From positions 1,240,001 through 1,304,000 of the forward strand of contig JAIXMP010000009.1 of the NCBI GenBank assembly GCA_025677815.1: DNA of 64,000 nt. Reading direction: 5' to 3'. The translations under genes and the position numbers were made by a program. The notes beneath the pieces were generated by a model. That model saw nothing but the letters and a program-made list of their open reading frames with translations. It ran no database searches and was not told the origin of the DNA. The stretch comes from Phascolomyces articulosus (taxonomy: Eukaryota; Mucoromycota; Mucoromycetes; Mucorales; Lichtheimiaceae). Positions 48,115-59,614 of the stretch are shown here, piece after piece; the first letter of the stretch is position 1, and each line of letters opens with the position of its first letter.

Positions 48115-49143
48115 ATCTACTTTACATTTCAAAATAAAATTTGATTCATTTTTTTTATTAAGTTGACATCAAATAAATTTTTGTAAGTTGAGTCCTTATG
48201 AATTTTCGGATGTTGGCTCTGAAAATCATCACCTAAGTTCATAAAAATTAATAAAAATCACCAGAAAGTCAGGGACTGATTTTCCTTTTAATGACGTAGT
48301 TTCTGGTGACAGATATTGGAGTTCTGATAAGTATGTATTATATCAATATTGGTTTATTGGATCATTGGATTATTGATATTTTATTTTGGTTAAAGAAAGA
48401 AAAGCTGACAATTTACTATTTATTATTATTTCTTAATAGACGCAACCAATCATCTATTGATGAATATTCCAACTTATCTGAACCGTGTTTGGACCGCATT
48501 TTTTATACAAGTCATTGAAAATAATAATCTCACCATACGCCAATCTCCAGAATTATTGGGTAATAATATATAAATGAAAATGGTATCAAGAGCATATAAA
48601 CTAAATGGAGTGTCTTTTTTTAAAAATTTAATAGCAAGCAAAATACAAAAGCACCTTATAAACCATCGTATCGGCGAACTACCAAATAATATCATCAACT
48701 TTTTTCCCCTCCATGTCCGTGGCATAATTAATGATTATTATAAGCTGTTTATTAATTATTGTAGCTTCTTTTGCGTCAATAAATCATTGCATCTAATCTC
48801 CCTCTATTTCTATTTCGCATAAAAATGTAGTAAACATCATTTTACATTTGAAGTGACTTTTCGAGATGAAGAGGCTGAAAGCTTCTTTGATTTAATGAGA
48901 GCCATATAGGATTTTTCTCTCTCCAGTGAATAATAATTGAAAGCCAATTGGGAGTGTAAGTTCTGGATGAGCAGTACAACTCACATCTCATTGCCTATTG
49001 TAAGAAATGATATTAATAGATAAAATCAAATATAAGTATGGATAAGTTCGATTACAAGTATAAAAATACATGGTTGATATATTACAGTTAGTGCAGCACG
49101 ATAATGTGGTTTTTCATTGGCTATTCTATTCAGATCATGGTGA
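48115..49143. other. Region with possible 3' remnants, no intact gene
   Basis: A plus-strand piece near 48440-48515 (RNQSSIDEYSNLSEPCLDRI) may be a further decayed exon of the FAR1-type gene. Minus-strand coding-like pieces near 49090-49130 (IANEKPHYRAALT) and 48840-49010 (RCELYCSSRTYTPNWLSIII) could be downstream exons of the gene starting at 49392. I could not join them in frame with confidence. Confidence 0.3.
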
Positions 49144-49392
49144 TTAAACTATCATGGCACGATATATAAACATATATATAATATTGTTATTGAAAGAAAT
49201 TGGATTATGATAATGATTCACCAGTTCTTTCAGCTCTTCACGTAAATTTAAGGATGATGTTCTTCGTTGATATAAATCATAAGTAACGTGGCGCAAATAG
49301 ATTTCGACGCGAAAGTACTGATGACGATTGTTATTTCGAGTTTCATTTCGTTCTAAAGTAAGGCGCTCACCATCAGTAAGTTGTCGAGTCAT
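49144..49392 (-). CDS. Hypothetical protein, probably the first exon of a longer gene
   Basis: ATG at 49392 begins MTRQLTDGERLTLERNETRN, then HQYFRVEIYLRHVTYDLYQR and LREELKEL, all of normal coding composition. After LKEL a GTGAAT context may be a splice donor, and the remaining codons before the stop at 49144 are AT-biased, suggesting intron. The true 3' end is therefore probably not 49144. Family unknown. It is divergent from RAD18 with a 730-bp shared upstream region. Confidence 0.5.
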   Translation of the reverse strand: MTRQLTDGERLTLERNETRNNNRHQYFRVEIYLRHVTYDLYQRRTSSLNLREELKELVNHYHNPISFNNNIIYMFIYRAMIV

Positions 49393-50121
49393 TTTCGAAG
49401 TGCAAGTTTTTCGAATAAATAAAAAATTGTTTCAAGTTATCCATTAATTAAGGGTATTTTAATACCATCAATAATTGTATCAATTTTCTTTTTATCACTT
49501 CTGCTATTTTCATATCATGGATTTTATAAACTTCGTCGTTTCATTTATAAATATAATAACTTTTTTTGCATATTTGCATTTTTTTATCTTTATTTTTAAG
49601 GAAGCAAAGTAGAGATCATATGTCTAACTTCATTTTTAGATAGCTATTAAAAATAGTAACTCACTCTTAAATTATTACCAGTCTTGCAATAACACTCAAT
49701 AATAATTTTTTTACTCTACAGAAGACCAATGCCGAGACACACGGGAAATGACATAAGCGAAAAAGTTGCGCGACAGATAACATAGCAGGTGTATAGAACC
49801 TCTAAAAAAATGGAATTTTATTTAATTTCTCATCTTCTTTAAAAACATACAACAGAGTCTCAAAGGATTTACCTTGCGAAAAGAAGCTCATTTGTTCAGC
49901 ACGTCTGCTTGTATGTGTGATACTATGGTATACATATCCAGAAAACTAATAGAAGAATAATTAACATTTATAAATGATTGTTCAACTTTTTTTTTTATTA
50001 TTTGCTCTCTTAGTGGTAATGTGTAAAAAAAAAGTTTATTTCAGGTGGCGAAGACACGCGACTTTTTTTAAAACGCGTTTTTCTCTATTTCTTCGCTCAG
50101 CAGACCATATATAATAATAGA
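49393..50121. promoter_or_regulatory. Divergent promoter region upstream of RAD18
   Basis: 730 bp between divergent start codons. It contains an ACGCGT palindrome at 50073-50078 (44 bp before the RAD18 ATG) and a nearby acacgcgac. ACGCGT is the MluI cell-cycle box used by yeast G1/S DNA-replication and repair genes, which fits RAD18. Use of the motif in this lineage is inferred. Confidence 0.45.
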
Positions 50122-51836
50122 ATGGAAGACATTCACGATCCAACCGACTTTTCCGATTCATGTTTACAACGACTTGATCGAGAATTACGTTGTGCCATAT
50201 GTAAAGATTTATATGCTACGCCCATGCAATTAACTACTTGTATTCATTCCTTTTGTGCCCTTTGTATTCGAAGACGACTTGCTCAGGAACGTGTTTGTCC
50301 TGCATGTAAAACACCAGCGGATGAAACAAAAATGATTCGCAACAGTGTACTCGATGAATGTGTAAATACTTGGCGTACTGCTGCACGGTAAAAATAATAT
50401 TTTTTTCTTATGAATTGAATATAATTTTGTTTTTTTTTAATGCTAACCTTTTTCTTTTAAAAAAACCAGGCAGCTTGTAATTACTTTAGAAAAATCACAA
50501 ACTCAACCACAAACCCAACCGCAACAACAGCAACCTATAAAAGAAAAACGATCGGCACCAGTAATAGCTTCAGGATCTTCACCATCATTGGCAGGAATTC
50601 GACGATCAACACGTATTGGAAAACAGCAACAGCAATCACCTTATAACTCAGTGATTACATTGGATGACGATGATAGTGATTTTCGAGAAGAACGACCACA
50701 ACAACAGCAGCAACCAGTACAGCCCTCTCCTCCTACTTTACAAACGATACCACCCGTTGATACTCCATCCAATAATAGTGATAAAATTACTCGTATGTTT
50801 TTGAGGAAGAAAAAAAAGAAGAAAAGATTGCGAGGATGGTTAAATATATAGGCTACCATTAATGCGTGAATTATCCAATTGATGTAGAGGAATCCCAAGT
50901 ACAATGTCCTATATGTAGTCAATTCATGCGTCAAGTAGTTATTAATGAACATTTGGATCGATGTATGCGAGGTGATCATAGTATACCACAACCACCAAGG
51001 CAGTTTTTGGTAAGTCATTTGGGTCAAGATATGTATATTTCACTATAGGAAGAAATATTAGTGTATCTTATTTGATCCTAAACTATTTGTTTTTATAGGG
51101 ACAAGCTGCCTCATCTTCTTCATCTACTGTACAAAATTCTAATTCATCAACAATACCCACATCATCATCCAATACAGTATCACCTATTATAAATCGACGA
51201 GACTCACGACAGTAAGTAATAAACAAAATTATTGATCTCCATTACAGGTGGATAGAGGATATGTGGAAATTGAAAAATTTGTTGCTATTAGAGAGGAAAG
51301 CAATCGACCAACTTGAAGTCTTTATAAAAAAAAATAGAAACAAGGATCTTTATGGCAAGAAGCCAGTCAAACTTGTATATGACATGCAAAAAGAAAAAGA
51401 TTTGAAGAAAACATTGAAAGATTTGGGATTACCTGATCATGGAGATAAACAACAAATGGTATGGCGCCATAAAGAATATGTGACACTGTATTATGCGAAT
51501 TTGGACGCGGAGCATCCAAAAGAAGGCCGTGCATTGATTCGACAACTTCAAGAAGCAGAGGAAGGATACACGAATGGACGTCAACACTCCAATGCGCAAC
51601 AATTGAATGTGGAAGAACATAATAGAAAATATAAAAATCAATTTGATGAATTGATAGCCAATGCTCGAAAACGAGCACGAGTTCAACAACAGCAATCCTC
51701 AACACCGTCCTCCTTAAATGATAATACCGCTACTACTAACCCTAGTCCCCCATCATCATTACCATTATCTTCTTTACCACCACCATCATCATCATCATCA
51801 TCATCCTCGTCTGCACCAACTACAGAAAATAAATAA
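50122..51836 (+). CDS. RAD18: RAD18 E3 ubiquitin ligase
   Basis: Five exons (50122-50387, 50470-50792, 50888-51009, 51099-51211, 51248-51836) join in frame to 470 residues. Residues about 23-62 are a C3HC4 RING finger (CAICKDLYATPMQLTTCIHS ... CPACKTPAD) preceded by the RAD18-typical DFSDSCLQRLDRELRC. A UBZ4 zinc finger follows in exon 3 (CPICSQFMRQVVINEHLDRC), then a SAP-like DNA-binding helix pair (DLKKTLKDLGLPDHGDKQQM with WRHKEYVTLYYANLDAEHP). Linkers are Gln- and Ser-rich. RAD18 with RAD6 monoubiquitinates PCNA at stalled forks (family knowledge). Exon 3 uses the acceptor ..gatgtag at 50887; the earlier AG at about 50850 would run into a stop. The C-terminus is low-complexity Ser/Pro. 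Confidence 0.94.
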
Positions 51837-52030
51837 TAAAAAATATTATACATTTAAAAAAAAATTGTACTGCATTATCTATGCTTTAATAAATTATTGT
51901 TGGCTCAAAAAAATATTTAAATTATAAGTAAAATAATTAGAAATGGATTAAATTTATTCCGCTTTATTAAAATATTCCCAACGCAAAAAAAAATATTTTA
52001 TTTATCATTTTCTTAATTGAAATAAAGAGG

Positions 52031-52242
52031 CCATCAGACCACAGCATCTTCCGTGCCACGCTCTGGAATAGAAACGGGCGAGATCATCAACTATTAGAAG
52101 TGCCCCGAAGGAACCGCATCTAATACACTTCACTCTAAGGAAGGGCTGTCACTGGTCATCGTCTAGCCTGAGATGTGTGTCTAGTTTAAGAAACGTAGAC
52201 TGGTTATGTACTGCATACAGATCCTGTAGAGTACGGTCACTA
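52031..52242 (-). ncRNA. U3-like box C/D snoRNA candidate
   Basis: About 212 nt, non-coding on both strands but GC-richer than its flanks. The 5' end reads GTGACCGTACTCTACAGGAT, resembling the U3 GAC-box/box A' region. Downstream are box C'-like CGATGACC, a strong hairpin (ATTAGATGCGG...CTTCTAAT with a CTTCGG loop), box C TTGATGATC, a GAGCGTG (box B-like) element, and a 3' box D (GTCTGATGG). A TATAAATA lies about 34 bp upstream of the inferred 5' end, typical of independently transcribed snRNA/snoRNA genes. Box A is only partly conserved and the order of box elements is not perfectly canonical, so a different structured RNA cannot be excluded. Confidence 0.58.
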
Positions 52243-52275
52243 AAGAAAAAATCTGAGGGTCTTGGGAAATGCCTC

Positions 52276-52283
52276 TATTTATA
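52276..52283 (-). promoter_or_regulatory. TATA box of the snoRNA candidate
   Basis: Minus-strand TATAAATA followed by GAGG, about 34 bp before the proposed RNA start at 52242. Confidence 0.5.
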
Positions 52284-52587
52284 CTTTTTTGACATATCAA
52301 AAAAAAATTTTTGAGCAAAAAAAAAACCCCTGATGTGACTTGCACAATTTTTTTTTCGGTACTACGGGAAAAGTGTTTTACAAATTAGAGAAATTTCCAG
52401 TAAAATAAGTTTCCACTATTTTTAAGTAAGGAAAGGCTAGTCAACCCTAAAAAAGCAATTGTAAAGTCCGATTACTGGGAATTTGCCACAAATTATTTAC
52501 CGCCCTCATTGTTGAATTAAATATTCCAGTGCATATTATAATATTGTATTTACTATCATCATAATAAGTAATAAGAGCGATTGTTTA

Positions 52588-53715
52588 TTAATCGATTAAT
52601 AAATCAGAAAGTGCTTCTATTATTAGTGTTTTATTCAAGCTTGTTTCTTTGGTGCGCGGATAGGAGACTAAGTAAATGAAGTAGAATGTGTTTCTGCAGT
52701 TAATCGAGAGCTCCAAAAAGTTGTTAGTGGTCATGTCTGACCCTGTAATTTTAATTTTTGATACTAGCTTTGCTTCCCATCGGAGTTTTCCAGTACTCGC
52801 GTCCAAACGGTACAACTCTTTGCCACATCCTAGATAGACGCTTGTAGAATCGACAAGAGAAGTAGGGATTATATATTGCCGCTATTATTTGGACAAATGA
52901 ATTCCCACAATTCTATCAACAAAGCAAAAATTTGAGAAAAATTTGTATACTGCAAAGTCAGATTCCACATTTAATACTACTGATGATCATATATGACTGT
53001 ACGTATCATAAGAAAATAAAAAAAATATGTACCTTGACCTGTTTCAACGTTGTATCCTATACACTTGCCATGAGTACGAGTGATAACTAGGATTGGAATC
53101 CTTTTTCCGTTGTCTTCATTATCATTATGACAGTTGGGTAGTGCTTCATCCAACGTATTTTGTAATATTAAAACACGACTTGGTGTGCAAATAACACTAA
53201 TGTCATATACATCACTTCCCTATATGATCATGCAAAGGATGAGTTCAGTAAACAGTTGAGATAGCACTATATATTATCATCTAGCTATATGTTGTTTATT
53301 ATCTCTAAGTTGTTTAAAAAAACACCATCAGTAATAAATATAAACTTAGCTTCATTTTATGGACCCATTTTATGGTACTATTGAAGAGATCCAAACATGA
53401 TGCTTTACTATTGGTAGCTACGAGGACACTGTCTTGATCTGTTATAAATACAGAGGCAGTAGACCCATAAAAGGTGTTGGTTGGATATTCTGCCATCCAA
53501 AGGTTTTCACCAGATTTTTTATGAATTGCATAGATTCTGCCATATGTTGCACATATCAATATACCATTTCTTGTGATAAGTGGATTGATAGAACTGTGAT
53601 GGATAATACTAATGCCACTGTCTGATGAGGGTGACAATGATTGATTACAGTTGACTTTAGTATTGGATAATGTATCTTGTTCTCTTTTGCTGTCTCGATA
53701 ATTAGAAGAAATCAT
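52588..53715 (-). pseudogene. PQQ-repeat propeller gene, dead copy (paralog A)
   Basis: First of four tandem minus-strand paralogs, with ATG at 53715. Exon 1 retains the family core ILICATYGRIYAIHKKSGEN and SVFITDQDSVLVATNSKASC to WVHKMK. The splice donor after ATGAAG is destroyed: position 53349 gives C where the three paralogs have G (AAGCTAAGT instead of AAGGTAAGT-type). The exon 2 equivalent (SVICTPSRVLILQN) and exon 3 (ELWEFICP) follow, but exon 3 has a frameshift and stop near 52861-52885. After LYRLDASTGKLRWEAKLVSK a second shift occurs near 52711-52720, beyond which the paralogs' WSSRLxAExH is found in another frame. The combined lesions show a pseudogene. Confidence 0.8.
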
Positions 53716-54782
53716 TGTTGCTAAGTAACAAACTGAGAAACAATAGAAAAACGATACCCTAGAAACGAATAAGATTGTTTCTTCTCTTTTATTTATAATT
53801 TACTGCTTTCATGGATTTTCTAGATTCGGTTAGTATCTAAGTGCTAAGAAATAACCTCACACATGTTGTAATGGTTGCTAAGCACTATATAAATATAACA
53901 GCACAATAGAAAGATTTAGCAACGCGGGAACAAACAGTGTTGTTAGTATGCATTGGATTTCTCTGTATCTTTATCTAGAAACCAAAAAAATTGACTGTCC
54001 ATGTATCACTACTTGCAATATATAACAAGTTATATATAATTGACTGCTTACTCGAAGCTATACGTATATACCAGGATTTAACTAGATTTTACTTTATATT
54101 TTTGTACAAGTCGAATCCAACAAAAAAAAGGGGCCGAAATTACCATATCTGTACAAAAACCGCCAACTCATTATGCATAAAGAAGAATCAAACGTTATTC
54201 TATTTGACAGGTAATGATGAATTTATCTAATTTCCATACAATCATAATAGCTATCCTCGTGTAATCTGTATTTTATTTCTATAATAGGTGCATATCTCAA
54301 GTAAATACCACAGGGTTTATATATATATACGTGTACATACCCTCTTGTTTATTGAAAATAGACATAAAACATCATTATAGTATATAGTGGTTTGTGGATG
54401 GGATTGTTAAATTCTGTTTATGAAGGGAATCGGAGTGGCACACAATAGAGTTGTTGATCTGTATAAACTCATAATGTCTGGGACTTTTATCAAACATCAT
54501 CCTTGATTCTTTGGATCATATAAATATATATAAAGAAACGTCAATTCATATTAAAACACATCAATTTGTAAAAAAAAAAAAATGAAAAAAAAGGAGCCAG
54601 CGGTTTTTTTTTTTGAAAGTATGCAATAGAATGATATACGTGATTAATTTATTATATAATGAATAAATATAAAAGCGAAAAAAGATGGCGATGATATATG
54701 TATATACAGCAAAGAAGAGGGGTGGGACGAAGGAGGTTTCATCTATTATAGTAATCGAATGTAATAATGATGGTGGTGTATT
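53716..54782. other. Spacer between PQQ paralogs A and B
   Basis: About 1.07 kb. A minus-strand TATAAATA at 53790-53797 is the likely former promoter of paralog A. The rest is AT-rich 3' flank of paralog B with no gene seen. Confidence 0.4.
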
Positions 54783-55909
54783 CTAATTAGCCGCCGCCGC
54801 CACCACCACCTCCACCGTTGCTTCGTTCACGATTACGAACTTCATTGCGTTGTTGAGCACTTGGGAATTGACTAAAGGCAGTATGTGCTTCAGCTGCCAA
54901 TCTTGAACTCCAAGGGGTGCCATGGTCATATAACCCAATCCGACCTTACTATTGGATATTTTGACGTGCCATTTTTGTTCTCCTGTCATTGCATCCAAAC
55001 AATATAATTGTCTTCCACATCCAACATAAACCGTAGTACTCCCTCCTTCCGGATCAACAAGTGCGGATGGAATCTTAAATCCACCTTTGGGACAATTGAA
55101 TTTCCATAATTCTAAAAAGTACAGTCATTCATATCAGTTCACATGTTTTTTTCTCTCTCTGTAATACACACACACACACACACACACATGACCCCAAATA
55201 ATATGCAATTCATAATATATTTTACCTTCACCCGTTTCAAGATCGATTCCCATACATTTTCCACGAGTACATGAAATCACAATTGATTTTTCCGTCAGCA
55301 CTTCATGATCATCACTTTCATGGTAACCAGGAGGAGCAGCGTCCGATTCTTCGGATGGTTCTGTTGTACGTTGAGGTTTTAAAACACGACTTGGTGTACA
55401 GATCACACCGACTTCCTCATAACCACAACCCTTTATTAATCCAATAAGTACAAAAAGTTAGTTCCATAGATCACTCTTTGTTTATTGTATCTCTTTCGAT
55501 AAACCACCCCATCCATCCACAACCATAGGTTAACCGTTGTCCAAAATATATAGATACATACCTTCATTTTATTCACCCATTTTTCAGCACCAGTTAAAAG
55601 ATCCATACAAGCTGTTTTACCATTGGCACCTACAATCACACGATCTTGATCGGTGATAAAAATGGACACTACACCTCCCATGGCTCCTGTTGGAAATAAT
55701 TGTAAACTCCCACCTACAGCACCTGTTGGATAGCTTGCTCGCCAGAGTCTTGCACCATTGGTTTTATGGATTGCATAAATCTTGCCATGGGTTGCGCAAA
55801 GAAGAATATCATTTCGTGTAAAAGAGGGTGTAGAATGAACACTGACAGATTCACTGTCTGAATCGTTATCAAAGGAAACTTTTTCGTCTTTGCCACTTAG
55901 CCAAGTCAT
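54783..55909 (-). CDS. PQQ-like beta-propeller protein, paralog B with frameshifted tail
   Basis: Three exons (55909-55562, 55430-55226, 55111-54783) join to 293 residues. Propeller-strand repeats of the PQQ/quinoprotein type are visible: HGKIYAIHKTNGARLWRASY, KTACMDLLTGAEKWVNKMK, and VYVGCGRQLYCLDAMTGEQK. The middle exon carries the family GCGYEEVGVICTPSRVLKPQ and GKCMGIDLETGE. Compared with C and D, one base is missing in exon 3 near 54915-54920 (GC-ACCCC against GCTACCCC). The last about 50 residues are therefore read in a different frame and end VVVAAAAN. The paralog-like reading [20 protein letters not shown] lies in the shifted frame and ends in poly-Gly. There is no signal peptide, so a cytosolic location is likely. 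An (AC)n microsatellite sits in intron 2 (55165-55188). Function unknown. Confidence 0.78.
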
Positions 55910-57670
55910 GAAAAAGGTTTATAAAAAGGTAATAAGGAGAAAAAAAAAAGAGTATGGAAGAAAAAGACAAACAAAAAATTGATCCGTTTTTTATACTTTT
56001 TTTTTATTATTGTATCCTAATTACCGGATTTGTATTAGTTTTTGCTGTGCACACAACCCACGTTGTTATTGATTGGAGCAAAAGATAATTTATGTTTTAT
56101 ATCTTCTCTACTTCTTTCCGCCTTGATGATGATTGTTTTGTAAATATTTCCCTCCAGACTATAATGTTCATACTAACAAAGAAATTCTTTCTTTTACTAA
56201 CATAATTCTTTATCTAATTCTTAATATATAGCCAATCCATTCATATCATCTTATTATTGGCACTAGTGAATATATATTTTTGATAGGTAAATATTAAAAA
56301 ATTCTTCTGCTGATCTGAGTTTTAGCCGGGTTACACCGTTCCCATTTTGGTAGGAAACATGCCGGTCTTAGGTATATGGGAAAAAAAAAGGTTAAAGAAG
56401 TTCATGAAAAATATGTCGTCAAAGCTTAGCTGATTGTCGGACTCGTGTTACTCTTTACTACGGCATATCATCCAAACTTATTCAAGTATTCTACCTATTA
56501 CTATTACATCATGTTATGTATTATAACTTTTAAACGATGCGTTTAATTTAAAATATATAAGCTCAGCCTCCGATAATGATGAGCTACGTTCAGTTGTCGT
56601 TTCCATTATTAACATGAATTTGTTGGGTTTTTGGATACAATCCCAAAGGGCAGATACTGATTAGCTATCTTTGCATTAAGAACATATTCCAAAGTGGGTT
56701 TATTTTCTAATTATATAACAAGTTGCCAGTAGATCCAAAAAATATATACACGTCTTTCTTAGCCAACTTTTCCGTTGTTTTGTTGATATTATGATAATCC
56801 ATGCCCCCAGCAAAAATTGCGCACAACACCCGGGTCCATTTTTAACCTTACCAATTATTCTTAATGATAAATACTTTCGTTTTATGCTGAGCATTTTTGT
56901 GTAACGTGATCAATTTAAATTAGAGCGTTTCAACACTCATTGGTCAGATCGGTGGGCACAGCCACAGATAAGGAGATCATGACGATCTTACTTTTAGGCC
57001 GAATTATTTGCGACAAACTGATAATATGGATCATACCACCGTTATCTTGATCCAGTCTTATCAGCATTATTCGATTGAAAATAAAGTGTTATTTCGATAA
57101 TAATAAGCAATTTTACATTTCATAATAGGATTTGAGTCATGTATAAGTTTGGGATTGTATGGTCGTTGTTCTTCATTTTTTTTAATTAATTATTTGTATT
57201 CTTGGACCTGTTTTGTAATCCAAGAACCCAATAATGTTTTGTTGGCAAAAGAATCTATGTATATCAACACATAGTCATCCAGATTCCAGTATTAGTAAAA
57301 TCGATGGATTGTATATCGACTATATCGGCATCAAAAGGATATATGGGAATTAAGATGTATTTTTTTCTTAACCACCGTAGGAAACCATTGAACAACATCC
57401 CACCGCCAACAGATGATATTAATAAAATGTACTCGAAATGACGTCAAAGTTTACTGAACATGCAACCAGAATCCTTATCATCAAGATCCAACAAAAGAAT
57501 ATTCCCAAAACATACATATTTTTTTTCATTGTGACAAAATCACCTAATCATTTATAATTATATATACAATATACAAAATAAAAAAGATATGAATGGATCC
57601 TCTTCATTCATTGATGGATTATACATTGGCTATAGACTACTATCATTATTTCATTTCGTTGACTGCCTTA
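55910..57670. other. Spacer between PQQ paralogs B and C
   Basis: 1.76 kb, AT-rich, no gene seen. A TATAAAAAA-type element on the minus strand near 55993-56000 is a likely promoter for paralog B. Confidence 0.4.
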
Positions 57671-58792
57671 TTAACTACCAGACGCTGCATTATTCGATCG
57701 ATTTTGAGCTTCTGTTTGAGCAAGAGGGAATTGACTAAAAGCAGTATGAGATTCAGCTGAAAGTCGTGAACTCCAAGGGGTAGCTAATGTCATATAACCC
57801 AAGGTCATTTTGGCATTGGTGATTTTTGTCTCCCATTTCAAATCACCTGTAATAGCATCCATACAATATAACATTGTACCACATCCAACATAAATGGTGG
57901 CACTTCCACCTTCTGGATCAACCAATGCAACGGGAATTCGATAACCACCTTTGGGACAATTAAATCGCCATAATTCTATAAAATACGTTCCAGCAACCCA
58001 CCCATTGTTATTTATTATCTAAAAATAAGCAACCCATTTTTTACTGTTCTTTTTTTTTGGCTTTACCTTCGCCCGATTCAATATCCACACCCATACATTT
58101 TCCAGCAGTGCATAAAACGACAACAGGTCGTTCTGTCAATGTATTTTCATCCTTGTCATGATATCCTGGAGGTGCTTCTTCTTCTTCTTCACATGTTGTT
58201 GGTTCTGCCGCTGAAGGTTGAGGTTTGAGAACATGACTTGGAGTACATATAGAACCTACTTCTTCATACCCAAAGCCCTTTGTTTGATTATAAATATATG
58301 TTTTTGGCTACAAGCACATCCAAAACGTGTGCGTATATTTATCCCGGCGTCGTCTCCTAAAGTTCCAAAAAAGGAAAAGATCCAAACTAATTTGGCATCA
58401 AGCTATTTATAGTAAAGGATTACCTTCATTTTATTGACCCACTTTACATCACCTGTAAGAAGATCCAAACATGCTGCTTTACCAGAAGCACCCACAATCA
58501 CGCGATCTTGATCTGTAATAAATACAGAAACAATACCACCCATGGATCCAACAGAGAATCTTGATTTTGATCCTGAAGGAAATTCTGCTCGCCAAAGACG
58601 AACACCTGTATGTTTATGAACAGCATAGATTTTGCCACCTGTGGCACATAGTAAGATATCATTTCGTGTAAAAGAAGTAGGAGGGGTTTGTGAATTGGTA
58701 GATCTTTCATCATCGTCATCATCGTCCGAGTTGTTGTTATTATATTTTACAGCGAGCGCAGCCTTTTCTTCTTTACTTGTAAACCAGGTCAT
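57671..58792 (-). CDS. PQQ-like beta-propeller protein, paralog C (intact)
   Basis: Three exons (58792-58424, 58277-58067, 57975-57671) in phase, 294 residues. The start MTWFTSKEEKAALAVKYNNN is followed by an Asn/Asp-rich spacer. Propeller repeats are [83 protein letters not shown], and IYVGCGTMLYCMDAITGDLK. The C-terminal helix WSSRLSAESHTAFSQFPLAQ is shared with D. It is the reference intact copy with A and B as degraded relatives. About five propeller strands/blades are recognisable, fewer than a full eight-bladed PQQ dehydrogenase, and no PQQ-binding Cys-Cys or metal ligands are evident, so enzymatic quinoprotein activity is not claimed. Confidence 0.85.
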
Positions 58793-59614
58793 TATAGTCG
58801 TTTGCTCGCTTTTTGTTAAAAAGAAAAATGGATGAAAAAAAAAGAAGAGAAAGGTTATTTAAAAAAACTCAGCCATGTCTCTTAAAAAATTTCTAGAAAT
58901 TCTAAACAAAGTTAGTTCATAAGCTAAGATGCTAACTTAGTACATGTATCAATTTGCATAAGTAATAAAAAAAGAAGGAACAGTTCTCTTTAATGATGAA
59001 AATGAATAGTGTCTATTATTTATTACTGTAAATATGTGACAATTGAGTAAATGAAAAGATATACGGCGACACAACAGTGACACCGGGACCATTTAATAGG
59101 TTAATTGCTTAGCAATATCAGGATTGATTTGATAGGAGGATTCCCACCATAATCACAAAATTGCACATATAATTTTTAGTTATTGTCTTTATGATATGAT
59201 TCAATTACGCATCCTCGTAATGATACCAAGTTACATTATACCTAACTTAATATAGAAGAGCAGGAAAAAAACCACTGGAAAACTTCGTAAAAATACAACT
59301 TTTTACGTATTGAGTAACAAAACAAAGGCTAACCAGAAACTTAAAGTTGACGCATAAAAGTTTAACTCTAAGAAAGCATCAATTATGACCCAAGGTCAAT
59401 TTGACAGTAGCAATTGGTAGTATACGTTACATTTAAACGAATCGGCCAACACTTTTTCAAAAAAAAAAATAGTTTTTTTTGTTCTTCACTGAAGAATATT
59501 ATTAAATATTTATTTTTATAATAGTAATATAAAAAATACAGAACCATATTTAAATATTAAGTATAATACATAGAATATATGGTAAAAACAATACCAGTAT
59601 TTATCACATATTGT
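58793..59614. other. Spacer between PQQ paralogs C and D
   Basis: About 0.8 kb of AT-rich sequence with no gene seen. Confidence 0.4.

Noticed and set aside
55165..55188. (AC)n repeat as a possible regulatory Z-DNA element
   Set aside because: It lies inside an intron of PQQ paralog B and is best treated as an ordinary microsatellite.
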